A stretch of DNA of 7,380 nt, from the NCBI GenBank assembly GCA_012517485.1, contig JAAYUT010000582.1:1-7380 (forward strand), written 5' to 3'. Below the pieces are notes generated by a model. It was not told the origin of the DNA, searched no databases, and saw only the letters and a list, made by a program, of their open reading frames with translations. Every line of letters begins with the position of its first letter. Positions within the stretch are counted from its first letter, which is position 1. Shown piece by piece: positions 5,649-7,380 of the stretch. The stretch is from Candidatus Atribacter fermentans. GTDB taxonomy: Bacteria; Atribacterota; Atribacteria; Atribacterales; Atribacteraceae. The position numbers were made by a program, and so were the translations under genes.

Positions 5649-6806
5649 ATGAACTTTGATAGGAAAAAAATAAAGGAGATATATCATAAAGAGCTTTTTG
5701 ATAACGTTATTCCTTTCTGGTTGAAATACTCCTTAGATGAAGAGTTTGGTGGCTTTATTAGTCAACTTGATAGAGAAGGGACTCCTTATGGGAAAGATAA
5801 ATCTATTTGGGTGCAAGGTCGAGCTACCTGGTTATTTTCAAAACTTTACAATCATATTGAAAAAAACCCGGATTGGTTGTATGCAGCTCGCCTTGGTGCA
5901 GATTTTATAAAAAAATTTGCGTTTGATGAATCGGGTCGGGCGTTTTTCCGTCTAACTCAGGATGGAAAGCCTATCAATAAACCTTGGAGCATTTTTTCCG
6001 AAACATTTTTAATTATTGGATTAGCTCATTATGCTAAAGCTTCGGGGGATGAGTTGTCATTAAAACAAGCAGTAAAAACCTATTGGAACATCGTTTCATT
6101 GCTTGATAATCCGGAAAAAATTGGATCAAATACTGTATATGAAAATTATCCGGTAAAAAGCCATGCTATTCCTATGATCATGGTAGCAACAACTCAGGAG
6201 CTTCGAGAGATAGTCCCGGATGATAGATACCAACCAGTGATAAAAAAATTTTTGGACGAAATACTTTGGGTTCACGCTCGTGATGATGTCCAAGCCTTAC
6301 TTGAAAATGTTAATTCAGATGGTTCAATGATTCCTGGACCAGAAGGACGTTGTGTCAATCCTGGTCATGCGATTGAATCAGCTTGGTTTTGCTTACGGGA
6401 AGGACAAAAGCTTGAAGATAAAAATATTATTAAGAGAGCCTTAGAAATATTAGATTGGTCACTTCGATTAGGTTGGGATAAAGAGTACGGTGGTCTTTTC
6501 TATTTTGTCGATTTAGCTAATAGACCCCTTGACCAGCTTGAGTGGGACATGAAGCTTTGGTGGCCACACACAGAGGCCCTCTATGCCTTGCTACTAGCAT
6601 ATGAATTAACAGGAGACGAGAAGTACGCCCAATGGTTTATTAAAATTCATGAGTGGAGCTTCACTCATTTTCCGGATAAGGAGTACGGTGAATGGTATGG
6701 CTATCTTCATCGAGACGGTTCGATTTCGCATACATTAAAAGGGAATTTATGGAAAGGACCTTTCCATCTTCCTCGAGCTCTTTTATATAGTTACTTGATC
6801 TTGTAA
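5649..6806 (+). CDS. N-acylglucosamine 2-epimerase (AGE) family enzyme
   Basis: This 385-residue cytoplasmic protein belongs to the AGE/renin-binding-protein family of (alpha/alpha)6-barrel enzymes. They invert C2 of sugars such as N-acetylglucosamine/N-acetylmannosamine, or interconvert mannose with fructose or glucose. Length is normal for the family. The active-site landmarks are present: R58 in WVQGRATW, H240 and E243 in NPGHAIESAW, E309 in KLWWPHTEALYAL, and H373 and R376 in GPFHLPRAL. From memory these correspond, with an offset of one, to R57, H239, E308 and H372 of the cyanobacterial enzyme, the two histidines being the catalytic acid/base pair. The NPGHAIE form is closer to AGE than to cellobiose 2-epimerase. 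It starts 25 bases after the permease stop, so it is in the same operon and should act on the imported sugar or a product. Exact substrate is unresolved. Confidence 0.9.
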   Translation: MNFDRKKIKEIYHKELFDNVIPFWLKYSLDEEFGGFISQLDREGTPYGKDKSIWVQGRATWLFSKLYNHIEKNPDWLYAARLGADFIKKFAFDESGRAFFRLTQDGKPINKPWSIFSETFLIIGLAHYAKASGDELSLKQAVKTYWNIVSLLDNPEKIGSNTVYENYPVKSHAIPMIMVATTQELREIVPDDRYQPVIKKFLDEILWVHARDDVQALLENVNSDGSMIPGPEGRCVNPGHAIESAWFCLREGQKLEDKNIIKRALEILDWSLRLGWDKEYGGLFYFVDLANRPLDQLEWDMKLWWPHTEALYALLLAYELTGDEKYAQWFIKIHEWSFTHFPDKEYGEWYGYLHRDGSISHTLKGNLWKGPFHLPRALLYSYLIL

Positions 6807-6839
6807 TACCGAGTCAAGCTTTTTAATGGTATTATTTTT
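6804..6839 (+). terminator. Weak candidate terminator of the transport operon
   Basis: TAATACC (6804-6810, overlapping the stop codon) pairs with GGTATTA (6828-6834), and TTTTT follows directly. The stem is only 7 pairs, mostly A/T, with a 17-base loop, so it is weak, but its position and T run are right for an intrinsic terminator. Confidence 0.4.
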
Positions 6840-7254
6840 AAGGTAAAAATTTAAACCAATAGTTTCTTACCTATAATAAAGATGGTACCCTCCTAAGAGG
6901 GAAATTTTAATTTATTTTATCGATTACTCGGTTTATTCGTACCCCCCTAAAGAATAGTAGGATAAACGATAAAAAATTGTTTTTTCAGAAATTATTGTTC
7001 AAGGACCCACAGTTTCTTTTAAAGTGTTTAATCTTTTTCTTATTGTTATATATTTATTAACTTCCTCAAATATCTTCATTTAACCACACAAGAATCTCTT
7101 CTTGAAATTTTCAATTTTTTAAGAAAACCAGAATTTTTTAATACTTTCGGAGTTGAACTTTGTTCCTATCCATTTCATATTTAAAACACAGATAATAGGA
7201 TATTTTTTAGTCAATGGTAGGATTTATCGGAATTTTTTTAAATCAAACCAAGGG
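6807..7254. other. Long AT-rich intergenic region with small stems
   Basis: I find no supportable gene. Several short inverted repeats are present: CCCTC/GAGGG around 6890-6902, TTTTATCG (6915-6922) with CGATAAAA (6967-6974), and CAAGAA (7089-7094) with TTCTTG (7099-7104). A minus-strand frame of 26 codons (7079-6999) has an ATG but no ribosome binding site. The second pair encloses a C-rich patch (CCCCCC, 6942-6947) and might fold as part of a small RNA, but nothing matches a riboswitch class I can name. Confidence 0.5.
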
Positions 7255-7283
7255 TTGACAACAAAAAAAAATTAATATATTTT
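7255..7283 (+). promoter_or_regulatory. Strong sigma-70-type promoter for the gene at 7349
   Basis: A consensus -35 box TTGACA (7255-7260) is followed 17 bases later by TATTTT (7278-7283). TATATT at 7276-7281 is an alternative -10 box with 15-base spacing. Transcription would begin near 7290, inside the left arm of the palindrome at 7281-7324, so a protein bound there should block RNA polymerase. Confidence 0.7.
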
Positions 7284-7324
7284 AAATATAAATACGTTTT
7301 CATGAAAACGTATTTATATTTAAA
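7281..7324. promoter_or_regulatory. Perfect 44-base palindrome, likely operator
   Basis: The 22-base half ending in ATACGTTTTCA (to 7302) is the exact reverse complement of the half beginning TGAAAACGTAT (from 7303), with no central spacer. It overlaps the -10 box and start point of the promoter and lies 24 bases before the downstream ATG. This is the standard place for a dimeric repressor's operator. The core ACGTTTTCATGAAAACGT resembles sugar-regulator operators in style, but the central CATG is not the central CG of LacI-family sites, so I do not assign a family. In RNA it could also fold as a leader hairpin. Confidence 0.75.
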
Positions 7325-7348
7325 TACATTGCTAAGGGAGGGTTTCTT

Positions 7349-7380
7349 ATGTCAAAATCAAAGATTTCTATTGGAAGTTG
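7349..7380 (+). CDS. Start of an unidentified gene, cut by the window end
   Basis: Only the first ten codons are present: MSKSKISIGS, then TG of the next codon. The start is secure: ATG at 7349 has AAGGGAGGG ending 6 bases upstream, and a promoter and palindrome lie in front. A short basic start followed by KISIGS resembles the first strand of TIM-barrel sugar isomerase/epimerase proteins, which would suit a sugar-use locus, but ten residues cannot establish this. It has its own promoter, so it is a separate transcription unit from the transport genes. Confidence 0.7.
   Translation, partial: MSKSKISIGS

Noticed and set aside
6878..6905. T-box-like GGTACC next to a CCCTC/GAGGG stem
   Set aside because: It lacks the conserved T-box antiterminator wording and no aminoacyl-tRNA synthetase or amino acid gene follows.
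6999..7079. 26-codon minus-strand frame starting MKIFEEVNKYI
   Set aside because: The composition is protein-like, but it has no ribosome binding site and no promoter, and it is too short to support.

Overview
This window reads as accessory DNA from an AT-rich bacterium, probably an anaerobic carbohydrate user. Protein-gene style and strong GGAGG-type ribosome binding sites fit Atribacterota, Thermotogota or Firmicutes-like lineages, but no marker gene settles the taxon. The substrate-binding protein has a plain Sec signal peptide and no lipobox. That fits a diderm but does not prove one. There is no rRNA, tRNA or CRISPR array.

Layout. Bases 1-204 hold no recognisable gene, only inverted repeats and short broken open frames. 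From about 205 to 1614 lies a decayed IS256-family insertion sequence. Its transposase runs on the minus strand (1514 to 252) and carries at least eight small lesions. The right terminal repeat (about 1586-1614) is recognisable and the left one is not secure. Bases 1615-2103 are a very AT-rich leader with an orphan Shine-Dalgarno sequence and a likely promoter for the next gene. A plus-strand carbohydrate locus follows: an ABC sugar-binding protein (2104-3378), a roughly 490-base gap packed with inverted repeats, two CUT1 permeases (about 3871-4761 and 4766-5623), and an N-acylglucosamine 2-epimerase (AGE) family enzyme (5649-6806). After a 540-base gap, a well-formed promoter (7255-7283) and a perfect 44-base palindrome (7281-7324) precede a new gene that starts at 7349 and leaves the window.

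How the genes work together. The binding protein should capture a sugar outside the cytoplasmic membrane and pass it to the two-permease channel. The AGE-family enzyme would then epimerise the sugar, or one derived from it, at C2. No ATPase gene is present, so the transporter probably borrows an MsmX/MalK-type ATPase encoded elsewhere. The substrate cannot be read from sequence; an N-acetylhexosamine or mannose/glucose-type sugar is inferred from the epimerase. The 44-base palindrome looks like an operator for the downstream gene, which may belong to the same catabolic region.

Nothing here amounts to a clear new biological system. The best leads are the 44-base palindrome at a promoter, the repeat cluster that splits the transporter operon, and a hairpin that would hide the transposase start.
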